A DNA stretch of 64,000 nt from Ectocarpus siliculosus (Eukaryota > Sar > Phaeophyceae > Ectocarpales > Ectocarpaceae): the NCBI GenBank assembly GCA_000310025.1, contig FN648480.1, positions 106,606 through 170,605 on the forward strand. The letters run 5' to 3'. Position 1 is the stretch's first letter. Every line of letters starts with the position of its first letter. Below are positions 25,701-38,011 of this stretch, piece by piece. The notes under the pieces were generated by a model. That model searched no databases. It was not told the DNA's origin and was given only the letters and a program-made list of their open reading frames with translations. The position numbers were made by a program, and so were the translations under genes.

Positions 25701-27565
25701 TGGCCACGCGTCGAGCGATCTCGGTCTTCCCGCACCCCGTGGGACCGATCATCAGAATGTTCTTCGGAATCACGTCCCCCTGATCCAAGCGGCACAAGGG
25801 GAGGGGAGGTGAGCCGAGAGATGAACTAAACAAAGGAGTCAGCCCGATAAAAAGAGGGAGCGCAAAGTGTTGAGCAGCACGAAACACAGTACGGTCGGAT
25901 CTACCAGTAGATCCTAAGGGAAGGGGGTATGCCGACAGCCAGGAACCGTGGTATTGCTCGATGCCGACAGTTTCAGATTTGCGATGAAGCGAGGCGGGAA
26001 ACGAAATAAACAATCGACACATGGTGTTTTTCTTCGTCCTGGCGGGACATCTACGGTGCCCCTTTCAAGCGAGGGGACAACAAACTGAAGACAGATGCGA
26101 GCATGGCAACTGCGACAAAGATAAATAATTCCAGTTGAAAGAGGGACCAAAAGACAAAGGGCAGCTATCGTGTCAAGGTCGCTACCGACGCCGCTCTTCC
26201 CGCCGAAAACGCCACCATTTCGCACTTCAGCCATCTCCGGGTATCATCGGCTACATCTCCCGAAGTTGAAGAAGCGACCGCTTGAAACGTCTGCGGCTCT
26301 CCCGGGAAGGAAGGCCAGAAGTAGGAGACACGTACAATACTCACCCTCAAATCTTCATCAAGCTTCGCACGGCGCCAGCGATTGCGCAGAGCGATCGCCA
26401 CCGCCCGCTTAGCGTCCGACTGAAGGGAGCAGCACCGTTGCAGCAGGGAGTGGCAGCATGTGGTAGACCGGGGCGGGGGTAAGGGCAGAGGGATCTCTCA
26501 TTAGTGTCGGTATGTGCCGGCCAACTAAAACGGCACTATGCAGAGAATGACACGAGCTGACTGCATGCTTTCCCTCCATCCCACGCGGTTTGTCGTTCCT
26601 ACCGGCACATTACCGAGCGCATGCATTTTTCAAGGGATGTTTCTAAACGCCCACCCCTACTGCTGTATCGGAAGCGTGAAACTAGACTCAATTGACCAAA
26701 TCGATGTTGGACACAATGTTCTTCGCCTCTAACTTTACTCACAACGACCACAACATTCTTATCTGCACACACACACACACATGTCGAGGCATCGTTGAGG
26801 GATAATCGTGCTTGGAAACGCTACTTGAGCGTGGTAACTATGGCCCAGAACGTGTGAGGACGGCTCTTGTACAAACAGCGTTGACGGGATGAAGCAACCC
26901 TCGGTTCTCAAGCGATTCAAGAGAGAACAGGCAGGCTGCTGCTCCTGCTGCTAGCGTTTCGCCCCGGTTCAAAGGAGTGGTGCGCACATCCCACAGGAAG
27001 GTGACTTCTTATCATCGACACCTCCCACAAACATCGGTATCAATAGCAGCACGGGAGGTAAATTACCACCGTCTAGATAGTAGGACAGTGACAGTAGGCC
27101 CCGTCTACAGCAACGCGCGCTGCGGAATTTGTGGAGAAGTGTTCTTTTATCCCTCGCTGTTGCGGACCGCAGTCTTGGTGGTGGATCATTTTGTTGTCTG
27201 TTCGTTGTTCCTCTCTCTTTTCGGAAGAACGAGCACAGTCCAGAGGGGTGAAACTTGCGACGCGGTATAAAGTTATCAGTAGCCTTCGCGAGGATATTGT
27301 TATACTTACCGTACTCTAGGTTGGCTTTTGTAGAGAGTGCGGGGTGGGGTTGGGAGTTAGCGTTAGGGATGGAAAGGGATACGAACCCCCCTCCTCTCTA
27401 TTTTTCGTACTAGAAGAAAACAGCAGTAACATCCTCGCGAAGGGTGTCCGAAGTAATCATCCCTACCTGTCCGACGATGTGCTCCTCCAGCTGGTCCACC
27501 ATCTGCTGCGGCTTCATCGCCGTGCCGATGTCCTGAGGCGGCAATTCCAAGTTCACGAAGGCCAC
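16353..27565 (-). CDS. hslU: HslU, ATPase subunit of the HslUV protease (mitochondrial type)
   Basis: This AAA+ unfoldase feeds proteins to the HslV peptidase. Exons in coding order: 27467-27565, 26345-26419, 25675-25779, 25160-25234, 24488-24549, 23894-24005, 23034-23129, 19546-19599, 18946-19074, 17873-18061, 17406-17525, 16841-16963 and 16353-16475. All are GT-AG with consistent phase, giving 453 residues against 443 in E. coli HslU. Walker A is GPTGCGKT (70-77) and Walker B FIDEIDK (263-269). The sensor-2 box is GARRLHT (400-406), and the C-terminus SKFII matches the HslV-activating tail. The intermediate domain spans about 119-226. The pore loop reads GFHG where E. coli has GYVG. The first listed exon has an in-frame TAG just before its acceptor, so either an upstream targeting-peptide exon exists, which I could not place, or translation starts at the ATG at 27517. 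HslV is not in the window. Confidence 0.95.
18053..18370 (-). repeat. Three 108 bp tandem repeats across the hslU exon-10 acceptor
   Basis: Copies start at 18053, 18161 and 18269. Each contains the first codons of exon 10 (reading [16 protein letters not shown] and IRNAGERR on the minus strand) and the intronic sequence before it. Each copy keeps an AG acceptor, with exon starts at 18061, 18169 and 18277. The frame is open through all three, because 108 bp equals 36 codons. The lowest-coordinate acceptor gives the conserved HslU sequence. The other two would add 36 or 72 residues after DEIDK. Confidence 0.9.
18649..18843. mobile_element. Short inverted-repeat element in hslU intron 9
   Basis: The left end is GGTGACGTAAGGTACCACAT. 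The right end, reverse-complemented, is CCGTAGGTGACATCAGATAC followed by CACGCC. The element is about 195 bp, non-coding, and of the same end type as those at 4397 and 38012. Confidence 0.6.
20252..21650. repeat. Higher-order tandem array, pattern A-B-A, A-B-A
   Basis: Unit A (about 200 bp, containing TTTTCGGACAAAACTAC and CCGGCCCCAGACACAACATT) begins near 20252, 20728, 20930 and 21421. Unit B (about 230 bp, containing GATGATGGCAGCGA and the CACACTGACTGCTGTGTGCTG words) lies at about 20500-20725 and 21190-21420. The order A-B-A-A-B-A indicates duplication of a roughly 690 bp A-B-A block. Confidence 0.8.
22735..22826. repeat. Pyrimidine microsatellite (TGTCTC, TGTC and TC runs)
   Basis: A run of TGTCTC changes to TGTC, then TC, then mixed units within hslU intron 7. 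The long Arg/Glu-rich and Asp/Arg-rich frames on the minus strand are an artefact of the repeat. Confidence 0.95.
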
Positions 27566-27633
27566 CTGCTACGATCGCAACCGCGCCATATGTAGCAACA
27601 ACGCCGAGGAGAGGCGTATGCAAACAAAAATTA

Positions 27634-27798
27634 CAGTGGTGGTGCGGGCACAAAAACGCCGGTTGAATAGCGCCGATGAACTTGCCGAGCACAAATTGAA
27701 CCACCAAGTCATTCTGTGCTTTGAATAACGCCGGCCACGATGAAAAGCGCCGGTCGATTCGCCGGGCAAACACTAGCGGTATTGAGCGGGCCCCACTG
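27634..27798. mobile_element. Short pogo/mariner-like inverted-repeat element
   Basis: The left end CAGTGGTGGTGCGGGC and the reverse-complemented right end CAGTGGGGCCCGC are imperfect inverted repeats starting with CAGTGG. Each is flanked by TA (27632-27633 and 27799-27800). The 165 bp element is non-coding and carries nested CGCCGG words. A TA duplication and CAGT start fit Tc1/mariner-pogo MITEs. It sits just upstream of the first recognised hslU exon. Confidence 0.6.
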
Positions 27799-28959
27799 TA
27801 TGCACGCAGCGAAGGAGCCTAGCGGCGCCCCGACGAGATGCTCAACATGATCTTGGGGGAGGGAACAACTTTGGCCAAGTTTCCAAACGTGTCCGCTTGA
27901 AGGTGGTTGTGATATGAGTCTTGAAGGTGGCTGTGATGCGGGTTTCAAGGAGAAAGAAAGCGTTGCTGATCGGACGGCATTGGCTGCTGTCAAATCGACC
28001 CACTCTGACACTCTACCGGGCATCCAGGGCAGACAGGAACAAAAACAAATCCGATACAGGTGAAAGAGGGGCATGTGCGGGAATGGGCATAGAAAAAAAT
28101 CAGAGGAAACAGAACACTCTCATGTAAACTAGGTACACATATACCCGGCGTACGTCAGCGTGGTTAGTACCACATGAATAACTAGCTTAATATTGTAACG
28201 ATATCCAGCATGATTGGAGCGTAAGTGGAGGTACAAGCCGATCGTCACTCTCGGCTTCAGGCCCTCCTTCGCATCATGGCTTTGGGCCATCGGCCTCACG
28301 GACGAGTATTGACCACCTCATGCACTTTTTCACACCCCGAGCTACCACTGCGGCATTTGCTCTTCTCGCCAGCGTCGGCACATATTATCCGAGGCACCAT
28401 GAAATGATCCTCGGTAACCTTCGGTATCATTCTTTCCCAGCTGACTATTGCCGCCACTCTCCACATCTGGAAACTGCGGAAAGTTGGTTACCGGTCGGAA
28501 AGAAAGGTAACCTTTCGCGCGCATGCACAGGGGGATATTCGTGAAAAGCTTTTTTCTTGCTGCTGGTCGGAAGCGAGGGGCCAGCCACACCCACCGCTGT
28601 CATTTAACGGCGGTGGTGACGGAAACGTCCCCGCTTGAGACTGCCTGTGTTTCGCAATCAGATCGTTGCTGCCGCACTTGCACACGTGTAGCAGCAGCGA
28701 ACTACGTATGTTCTGCTGCCTGCATCGGTCTGACCACTGCTGATGCTCTCGGGCTGTGCTGACTATGTCGAAGGCAAGCATGTACACACCTGCGGACATC
28801 ACCCCCGTCAAATGGGCAAATACGGACAAGCCAGCACCCCCGCCACGACGACGGCAGTAGCGCTGAGTACATCAATCAGCACTTGAAGAGCGCGAGAGTA
28901 CTCCTGCTGCTGTTGCACTGCCTTGGCGGCAGCAGCAGCGGGTTCAGCAGCGGTGTTGA

Positions 28960-31900
28960 ATGTTGAATATCCAACAGCCCACGTTTACCTTGGTGTCTTC
29001 TTCGCCCACTGCTACCGGTGTTGCGGAGCACAGTGCCCTCGCCGCCGGCACCACGGCGGCAGACCTCCTCTTCGCCGTGACCGAAGCAAACACCCTGGCC
29101 TCGCGTCGCCATGCCCTGGCCGCCTCGACGGATGTCTTGGTGCCGTGCGCACACAGCCCTCGCAGCAAAGTAGGTGTCATACCTCTTCTGTTTCCTTTCT
29201 CCAGAAAGAAAAAAGACAGAGGATGTTGCTGCCAAAGCGAAGCTACCAAATCGCAGGGACTAGGGAGGGCGAAACTAATACCGTCTGTATCCTTGGACCA
29301 GTACGTCAAATGCTATTGTTATTGACGCGTGCGAAGGTAAGGTCTCTGTACTGCTTCTGCGATGCTCTTCTTCCCTTGCATACACGGTGCCCCCGTTCGT
29401 GGGAGTTGCACAAACTTTTCGGGATTCGACTACGGGAGGGCAAAATGAGGAGGCGCCACACAGGCCGCAAGCAAGCCGCAACGGAAGGCGGCAACTGGCG
29501 TGCTCGTGTGGGAGAAATCAACTCTGCTTCTAAGGGCTAAGCTGAAGTGCTCGGCATTGTTCCTGATTTGAAGACCCGGTTCGGAGCTTCGTTGTCAGCC
29601 CGGTTGCTTTTTCACACTGCTCCGAACCAAATTCGGTCGGTCGCAGGACACGACAGCCGGTTTGTGCAGGGGGCAGAGCACACCGCGGCAGCAGCGTCTC
29701 CAGGACAATACATCCCCAGCGCGCGGCGGCGACACCGGCGCCGACGCACGGATGACGGCAGCACCAGCGACCACGGCACCGTTGAATGCAGCAGCAGCAG
29801 CAGCAGCAACCCAACAAGATGGAGCAGGAGTGTTTCAGGTCGACAACGTCGATTCCGAGGTTGAACAACCCGCCGCCCCCGCAGCAGCAGTAGCACCAGC
29901 GCCTGCGGTGACCGCGAGAGAGGCCCTCCGGCACAGCTTTACCGTCGGGCTCTCCGGGGGTGGAGCCACCGTCTTCAGCGTGGCCACCATGATGTGGCTC
30001 CACACCATCATCACATACCAGCAGCGCCACGGCACAAAGTTCGGGGAAACATGCAAGGTGTGCTGTGCATATGTGTGATGACGGAGTACACGTCATGGCT
30101 ACATGTACGGCCGCTTGCTGTACGTCGAATGTCAGATGCGAGCCACATCTATTGCAGTTAGACACGCAGCGAGGTGTAAGCAGCAAGCAGCATCTATGAG
30201 ACGCCGTCGCTGTAGTGAGAGGCAGGGGGGTTGGTGGCCCCGTTCAATCCAAGCGGCGCTGGCAGACCCCGCTTATGGTCTTCGTGATGAGCACGCGTAA
30301 TCACCGACGTTTGTATCGACGGCAGCGGCAGCATCAAACCATGTATTTTTGCTGCCTCATAGGTAGTGGCATCGGGCAACGTTAGCAGCAACACGAGCTT
30401 TGCTCGCTACAATACATGGTGTATTTTGTGATTGTCTTTCTTTCATCTTGCATGGATCATGTGGCACATGTGCACACAGCATGACCGAGACCCAACCAAC
30501 GGGGTGACGGAGACTTGCCACGCCTACTCTTGTCTCTCTCTTGGTAGTATACAGCACTAATATCGAATGCCCAATCCTGCAAACCAATGACGAAGAGTTC
30601 AGCGGCCGGAGCGAAACGAAAAACACAACAAGACGATTTCCTTTCCCCATGTTTTCGGTTACGGGGACTGAATCCCTGAGACGTCTCCGTCAGAGCATTA
30701 ACTGAGATTGAAGGTAACCACCGTTCCCTTTTTCGCAACGCAAGAGAACCCCGTAGAAATGTCGACGCCGGGAATCGACCACCTCGAAGGGTTGTTTGTT
30801 TTACACATAATATATAGGTTAACGGGCCAATCGCTTCAAGCTCTCAGTCAACGCTGACGGAGCGGTCTCAGAGAATACCCCCTAAAACTATCACGGTGCG
30901 TCTGTTTTTTCCTACTTGGCCATCGATTGTACCTGTGAGCTAGCAGGCTTGGCCGTAGGAACGTCGGAAGTCGAAGGACGTGTGTATTTCTTTCAATTAG
31001 AATCGGCCGCGCTGATGAGCTAGGCAACGAAAAGAAATTTTGCGCGCGCAGATGCGTTGTTCCTACCCCGGATTTCGCACCGTTGCCGAGCTTTTTTCGG
31101 TACAATTGTAGAAACATCTCTAAGCACCAGCACAACTGCGCGGAGAGATCTTCCGTGCAACGTCGTTCACCCTTCTTTATGTTCACCTCGCGTGTTGTGT
31201 CTGATTGCCGCCTGTCCCAATCGTCAAACAAAAATAAAAACGACAACGACGGCGGACGGCCGGTGCGAACAGATACTTTGGCGACAGGGCGGGCCGCGAC
31301 GATTCTACCGCGGCGTGCTGCCGTCCCTGGCGTCGGCGCCTCTCTGCAGGTTCGGTGACACCCTCAGCAACGAACTGGCGATGGTTTGGTTCCACGGGCA
31401 GCAACAGAGAAGAAGCTCGGGAGGGGGAAGCGGCACCACAATAAGCGGGGGGCGGGGCGACCGGGTTGACACCAAGCTGCCGGTGTGGGTGGCGACGTTT
31501 TTGGGGTCGATGGGAGCGGCGGCGTTCCACGCGGTGGTTGTACCGTTGGATACCTACAAGGTGTGTGAGGCTTGGGCGCAATCGCTGTTTTTGTTTATTT
31601 TTCGTGGTTGATTTTAGGGTCCCTCCTTTCCGTTTCGACCTACCCCCACAACAGCCTTGGCTATCGAGTGTTTTTTTTAGAGCGCTCCGCGCGGCGAGAT
31701 TTGTTCAGCCTCCGAACCGGAGTTTGAGTTTCGGTGGTGCTGTGCGGGGTATGTAGTTCTTGGTCGCTACAAATACAATGCCCAAGAACAGTGAAAAGGC
31801 ACCTCGAAACTCTTTCCTGGTTTGGCGTGCCGAAGAGGTTGCACAAATACGTTGATCCAACGCTCGCCTGATCGACCTTAATCGATAGGCTACATGGCGT

Positions 31901-34537
31901 CGTCCCATCAGGCACTAGACTAGAGTACCGCTTTTGCTCTTCCAAAAAAAGACCACGGGATAGAGGTCCGTCATCACGTGCCACAGGAGCTTCCCCCACC
32001 CCGTTGTTTTCCCCGAAGTATCGCTCGTTGCCGTCTCCCCTTGGGGGGACAGCGGCAAGGAAGCTGTATGCGCTGGTGTTGGGTTTGTGGTCCTATGCCC
32101 GTTATCGTGTTTGGACCCCTTCGTTTTAGCCTGAAGTTCTCAACTGACTGACAGTGAAGCGTGCCAAGGGGGTGGCGACTGTTAATTCGAGATACGAACC
32201 GCAAGTGTCGTGAGCGGTTCCTCAGCTTTCCGCCAGGTTATCTGCGAAATGAGAATCTTCGAATGGTCTTCCTTATGACTTGTCACGCTAAATGAACCTG
32301 TGGCTTGACGGGTTTTTTTCGCTTCTTCCGCATGTTAACTCCTAGAATTTTTTCGACCAAAGTCACGCGTAAAATGAGTCGTTCTTCCTCCTCCCTTCTC
32401 CAGGTAATCATGCAGGTGGACGGAAAGGAGGGTCTGGCCGTGATGAAGAAGCGAATAGCGACGCGCGGCCCGGTCGCGGTCTACGACGGGGCGCTGGCGT
32501 TCGCGGGGGGGTCGCTGATGGGGCACTACCCTTGGTGAGCCTTTTTTTTTCTCCTTGTTTTTTCCTTTCGTGAAGACTATGAGCGCCGAGCACGGGACGA
32601 ACGTTCCGCACCTGAGATATGAGGAATGTCGTCTCGAGCACCCCGTTCGGCACATCGTCTCCCCGCCGTCGAGTACAGACTATTTCATACCGAGAGACAC
32701 TGACAAAAGTTGGGGCCAAGATGTGTGGTCCTTTTTTTGGTGCGCCTTCTCTTTTTTTGTTTCTTGGCGATCCTATCTCTTTTCCCAGGAGAGTTCGCTT
32801 TATACTAAAATATGCATGTTAGAATATACATCTTACATTTTTCTGGACAGCGGCACAGTTCTGGCGGTGCCTGGATGGCAGGCTTACTGTGGAGGTAGGC
32901 CCGTGTTGCGTTAATTTGAGGTTTATTTGCCCGGGTGGACGAGTACCCGACATGGAAACCAGCGATTAAGCCAAACTGTATTTGAAAGTATCAGATGTTT
33001 TCTAGACCTCGTGATGCTGTGCTTCTCATGACACCGGGACCGGCCACTGCTGCATTCTATACGCGACGGAAGATTTAGCATGCTTTTGTTTGTTTTCCTG
33101 GTTTCGAACCTACCCAAGCTATCGATGCTTGCTCTGGCGCACCGCTCAACCGATTAGTTGTTGTCCGCGTTTCTTCCTGTCTTTATTTCTTGGAAACAGG
33201 TACTTGACGTACAACTTGTTGGAGCAGAGCCTTCCAAGAACAAGGAAAGGCGAGGGGAGGAGCCGGAGAGCTCGGAGCGCCTTCATTGGTGCAGCGGCAT
33301 CGATAGTCTCGGCGGCGGCGTCGAACGCTTTTCGCGTCCTCAAGGTTTACAGGTGAGGGCTTTTGGTCGGTCTCGGGCATTGCGTCACCCAGAACTGAAA
33401 AATGAGAAACACTCGCACAAACTTTGTCATTGATCAGCCGGTTGGCGCGGCCAAAGCTAGTGAAGAAAACGAGCGAAGCGAAACACATGCACATTGATGT
33501 GCATGGTAATTGTCGGTCGAATGAATATACAAGTTCTCTTTTCTGACTTCAACAGACTCAAGATATGCCCATTATCGAGCAGTCCCCCCCCCCCCTCACT
33601 GCGAAGACTCTCAACACATCCCCTTAGACCGTTGTGGTATTTCGTTGTAAGCGCACGTGGTATCTGAGTCGACCGGGATGAGGAAGGGTGATGTATGTTA
33701 ATTGTGATGCCCAAGGTGACAAGAAATCATGGGCGACAACCGTTCAATTCGAGCTCTCACGGAAGCGTGGCATGAACTGCCGCATGTATTTTGCGCGTGT
33801 GGGATTATTATTATTTTGACTGAGAACCAAACAGTTATTTGGCACACCCTAAACGTACCCTCAGCATCGGTTTTGAACTCGGAAGCTCTTCACGGGCGCC
33901 TTCGTCGTTCGCGTTGCTCATGTACCCCCCCCCCGTTGCAATGATGGTGACACACACGGTGCCCCCAGACAATCGCACGACCGGCCGGATGGACTGTCGT
34001 ACGCGAAGTCGATCAAGCAGATCATCAAGAAGGACGGGGGGGGCACGCGGGGGGTGCTGGGGGTGTTTGGGAGGGGGCTGGGAGGAAGGGTGGCGGCGTC
34101 CTCGTTGCAGGTGAGGACGCTTGTTTTTTCTTCTTTTGCAGACGTAGGATGTGTGGGCTTGCGAGGGTTGTGGACTGGTCAATGGTAGTCACATGTTGCT
34201 TAGATATGTATTTTATGATATTTAAGATCCTATATGTTGGGCTCTCGTGTGTCACTCTCTCGTCGGTTTCTACGGATAATTAAAGGACTTTTGTGTGTGA
34301 TCAGTCAAGCCTACCATCAGCTCCTCGTTGGAATGTAGTCCATGGACATGACTAATTGCCAATCCTGGCACTGGCAAAGTCTATAGGAGTATATTTATGA
34401 TTGATAACTAATGATTGAGCGAGATCTGACTGGATTTTTCCATCCCGCGCTGTGCTGCTGCGCGCTGCCTCCCGAAGGGACTGGTGTTCAACATGATTTG
34501 GCAGGAAATGGCCGCTTGGAGCAACGACGAGAGATGA
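28960..34537 (+). CDS. Divergent mitochondrial-carrier-like membrane protein
   Basis: Exons: 28960-29169, 29704-30057, 31273-31560, 32404-32534, 33200-33352, 33969-34110 and 34478-34537. All are GT-AG with matching phases, giving 445 residues and a TGA stop. Three carrier-like modules are visible. Module 1 (SFTVGLSGGGATVFSVATMM) has lost its signature. Module 2 has FYRG (199-202) and a complete P-x-D-x-x-K as PLDTYK (279-284). In module 3, FGRGLGGRV resembles the usual loop. HYPW-type and FGDT motifs fit an SLC25-like family I recall from stramenopiles, substrate unknown. The first exon is Ala/Thr/Ser-rich and could be a targeting region. It is the weakest part, because an ATG at 29752 inside exon 2 would give 359 residues, nearer the usual carrier length. 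The gene is head-to-head with hslU. Confidence 0.8.
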
Positions 34538-37500
34538 CACCATCACCCACACCCTCTTACGGCGCGATAGAGCACGAGCGACTTGGTCGCCTCGCGCACT
34601 CAACTAATTAGACGGCTGCTCCGAGAGTGAGGCAGATTTTATTTCAATTTTTCTCCATTCCCGTCGGCTACAAGACTGGAGGAAGAATTTTTTCCGCGCT
34701 TGTTCCGAAATGCTGGAGGTTTAGAGACCGGGGCAACGAGTAGTTTTTGTTAGACAGCAGCGATAACGGGCGTTTCGTGAGTGCGTGTGAGTGAGTATGC
34801 TGCCTTTTCGGTTTGTGTTGCCGCGGAGAGTTGTTGTTACTGTTCTATCCGCAATTTTGGAAGTCGCGGGAAGGGGGGGGAGGGGGGGGGGGGGGCACGT
34901 CCTGAAGTAGAGGTCGTCAGGGTTGGACAGCTGTGTTGTCTGGCGNNNNNNNNNNNNNNNNNNNNNNNNNNNNNNNNNNNNNNNNNNNNNNNNNNNNNNN
35001 NNNNNNNNNNNNNNNNNNNNNNNNNNNNNNNNNNNNNNNNNNNNNTTGGGGGGGGCAAAATAATTTTTGGTTTTTCGGTAAAAATATTAAAATCCCCCCC
35101 GGCGCAAAAATTCTTGGGCCATTTTTTCCCAGGTTCCGGTGAGAGCCAAAATGGACCGGTGTTCCCCCTTGTTTTTTGGCCCCGTAGGGATTGACAATTA
35201 AAATAGTTGACCTTTATTTTTCGGGGTGGATTAAGATAAAAGGGGGGGTTAAAAGAAAATACAATATTGTTTTAAGGGGTGGTTTTGGGGGTTTGGGGGG
35301 GTTGGGGGGGGGGGGGGCACGTCCTGAAGTAGAGGTCGTCAGGGTTGGACAGCTGTGTTGTCTGGCGGCCGGTGCCTTTCGTTTTTCCAGTGTCCAATGT
35401 AGTTCGTGGTCGAGAAAGATGCGTGTTGCCGCTGCCTGATGAAGTGAACACTACGCGTGTTCGAATGTGATGGGACTGTGTGTGCCGACCGACTTCGATG
35501 CGTACCGCACTGTTCCGCGGAGTGTTTCCCCGCCCAGATGTAACAGGGTCATCATCGAGTTTGCGCGCTCTGATGTACAACCTAAAGCTAGAAAGAGAGC
35601 AGTGCTCGTGTGGCGGCGCATGCATGTGGATGGACCCCTCTCGCGCTGTAGAACGAGAGAGGATGCGCATCATGGCGGGGCCTTAATGTGTTGGCTTCTG
35701 ATGCACCCATGCTGTGCGGGCGAGTGGTTTATGTTCTTTGCGCCCGCTCTTTCGTAACGAGATTCCTGTAAATTTCCCTGCGCTGTCGAGCAGAGGCCGT
35801 TTGGCACGTTGTCACTTGTGTTCCTTACGTCCCGATGTCAACGAATTTGTTGTAGAGTTGCGAAACGCCAGAGAGGGCGCAATTTTGCCTGAGCGCCGCT
35901 GTGGAAAGGGCCGGCCTCACATGGAACTCCCAAGAGTGGACTCAAAAGGTCATAATACCGTCATGCCCGAATGAGTTAGAATGGAAGAGAGTGTTATTCG
36001 CTGAGGAGCCTGTGGTTGTAGAACAAGAGTGTGGTCTGGGACGATATCGTGTAAAAAAATAGGGCATCCTTTTCGTACGTGTTGTTTCGTATATCTTGAC
36101 GTTGGGAAGGTCAAACTCGAAAAAAGAGCAAAGTCGGAAAAAAGAAAGAGCAGGGACGCTCGACGGAGGGAGGGATGCAGCCGCAAACGTCTTGAGCGGA
36201 CTCGCTCCCACCCAAGCAGCACATCCATGTGTGGTAATGTGGTAATCCTTGTCGATCACGGCATGTTCTGTATTATACAGGACAGAGCGTGGAAAGAGTT
36301 TGTTGTACTCTGCTCGCGTCAAGAACCGAAGGCAAGCACGACGCAGGAGGGGTGGGTAGGGGGCCCCAGGGGGAGGAACCCTTCTTTGTGAACACGGATA
36401 CGAGCGCCTACGCGGCAGAAAAGCTGTGAGGGCTGCTTCAAAGTGAAAGGAAAAAAGAACAATGCCCCCGGCACCAGACCAGCCTGATGGACCATGTTGG
36501 TTGCAACAGCCCTTCGAACATCACATCGTCGTCCGAAAAATAGGTACCACGTTCTTCGTACACCAAAAAACGCAAGAGGAAACACGCCGAAATAGATCCC
36601 CGCCCAATCTGTGTCCCCAATTGCTACCCGCAGTACGTACACGCGTGCCACGAGGAAAACAACCACAGCCATGCAGTGGAAAGAAAAGTGACGGCCGAGC
36701 GGGGCGATCACGCGATGAGGTAGTGGGGCCGTGACCGCGCCTTGTCTGGGAGAGGAGGTTGTTCTCAGAAATATTTTCGTCTCTTGGTTCCCGATTGGGG
36801 ATGAAACCGAAACAGCAAGCGCTTGCAAGTGCCAAGCGTGGTGCGACGTGGTTCGCGTTGGAGTCCGAAAGTCTGAACACCCCGGGGTGCTTCCAGGACG
36901 TTTTAACGACAAAACCACGCCAGATTCAGCGATACCCGTGGTCGCAGACAAATAGAAAAAAGTTGCCCTGCTCGAAAGGGTGTTGTTGTATTTGTCTTCA
37001 CAAATAGTTGAGAACTCCATCTAGTTTTTCAGCACAAAACAAAACATTGACAAATAGACAACAGAGACAAACAAAATGATGCCAACAGCCAACTCTTCCA
37101 ATTGTGTCAGCACCTATGCACTCCCGGCATTGAAGGCGCGCCCCGCGCCCAAGTTGATTCAGGCCCGCACCAAAAAAAAAAACGCATTGGCTAGACACAA
37201 AAAAAAACAACAGGCGAGAAAACCGCTCGAGAAACATGCACCGAAAACGCACGAATATATCTTACAAGCGAATTACATCATCCCCCAACATGGGTTTGTC
37301 CGTGGGGTGGACCACACTCTCCAGACTATTGTAGCACAGCACCAGGTAGGTCACAGAAGTTCGGACGTGCGAAGAGACACCAAGATGAGCTTGGACGCCT
37401 CACAGCGAACCAAAGCAACATGATGACTGAAGCTCCCGACAACGTGCATGTCACTTCCACCACACGCCAACAGACCGTCCAAGGGAAGTGAAGCAAAGTA

Positions 37501-38011
37501 GAGGCCCACCACCACCGTCAATGAAACTCCCCCCCCCCTTTCAGCTTCGATCGGTCTACTGTTCCACTCCATCCTCTCTTCTCAGCCCGAAAAAAGCTGG
37601 TGTCCTAGTCTGTCTCTGGCCCTGTTCTCCGCTCCAGTGCTGATCGTCGAGGAGGGCAAGGGCGGAAGAAGAAAACGGCACGGGGAGTAAGGGAATTACT
37701 TCTCATTTCCCTGTTGAAGGACAGGGCTTTGTGGGTGTGTGGGTGCGCATCATGTAAACTCCACCAGCGGGAGCATCACTCGTCACAGCATCTGATGCTA
37801 CACTGCTGCTGTATGGGTAGGAGCTACGCATAGGTGCAAAGGCTTACAACGATCACACCTGTGGCAAAAATTTCGGCAACATGGTGATTGTATCTTTGTT
37901 AGAGGCAGTCTTTGCCCGACAAGCATGGCGCGCGCAGCATTCGACGAGCTGTTCGGCTGTGCAGAGAATACCCTCGCGAATTGCTTGTCTGTCCGTCAGG
38001 TGCTCTGCTCC
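34538..38011. other. Long gene-poor stretch with assembly gap
   Basis: No coding exon could be recognised on either strand. The part directly after the gap (35046-35310) is G-rich with an unusual base composition and may be poor-quality sequence. The rest holds only short, unsupported frames. Confidence 0.5.
34946..35045. other. Assembly gap (100 N) with duplicated flanks
   Basis: A run of exactly 100 N. About 60 bp before it (a poly-G run followed by CACGTCCTGAAGTAGAGG and on to CTGTGTTGTCTGGCG) recurs unchanged at about 35303-35367. The two contig ends therefore probably overlap. Confidence 0.95.

Noticed and set aside
27690-27773. Arg-rich presequence-like peptide just upstream of the first hslU exon
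   Set aside because: It starts with GTG, not ATG, and lies inside the 165 bp MITE, so it is not a credible targeting exon.
28500-28590. Second presequence-like peptide (WLAPRFRPAARKK) on the minus strand
   Set aside because: It starts with GTG, and the available GT donor gives a phase that does not match the first hslU exon.
30640-30740. GGGGACTGAATCCC-like stretch suggestive of a tRNA arm
   Set aside because: No acceptor-stem pairing or complete cloverleaf could be found. No tRNA gene is claimed anywhere in the window.
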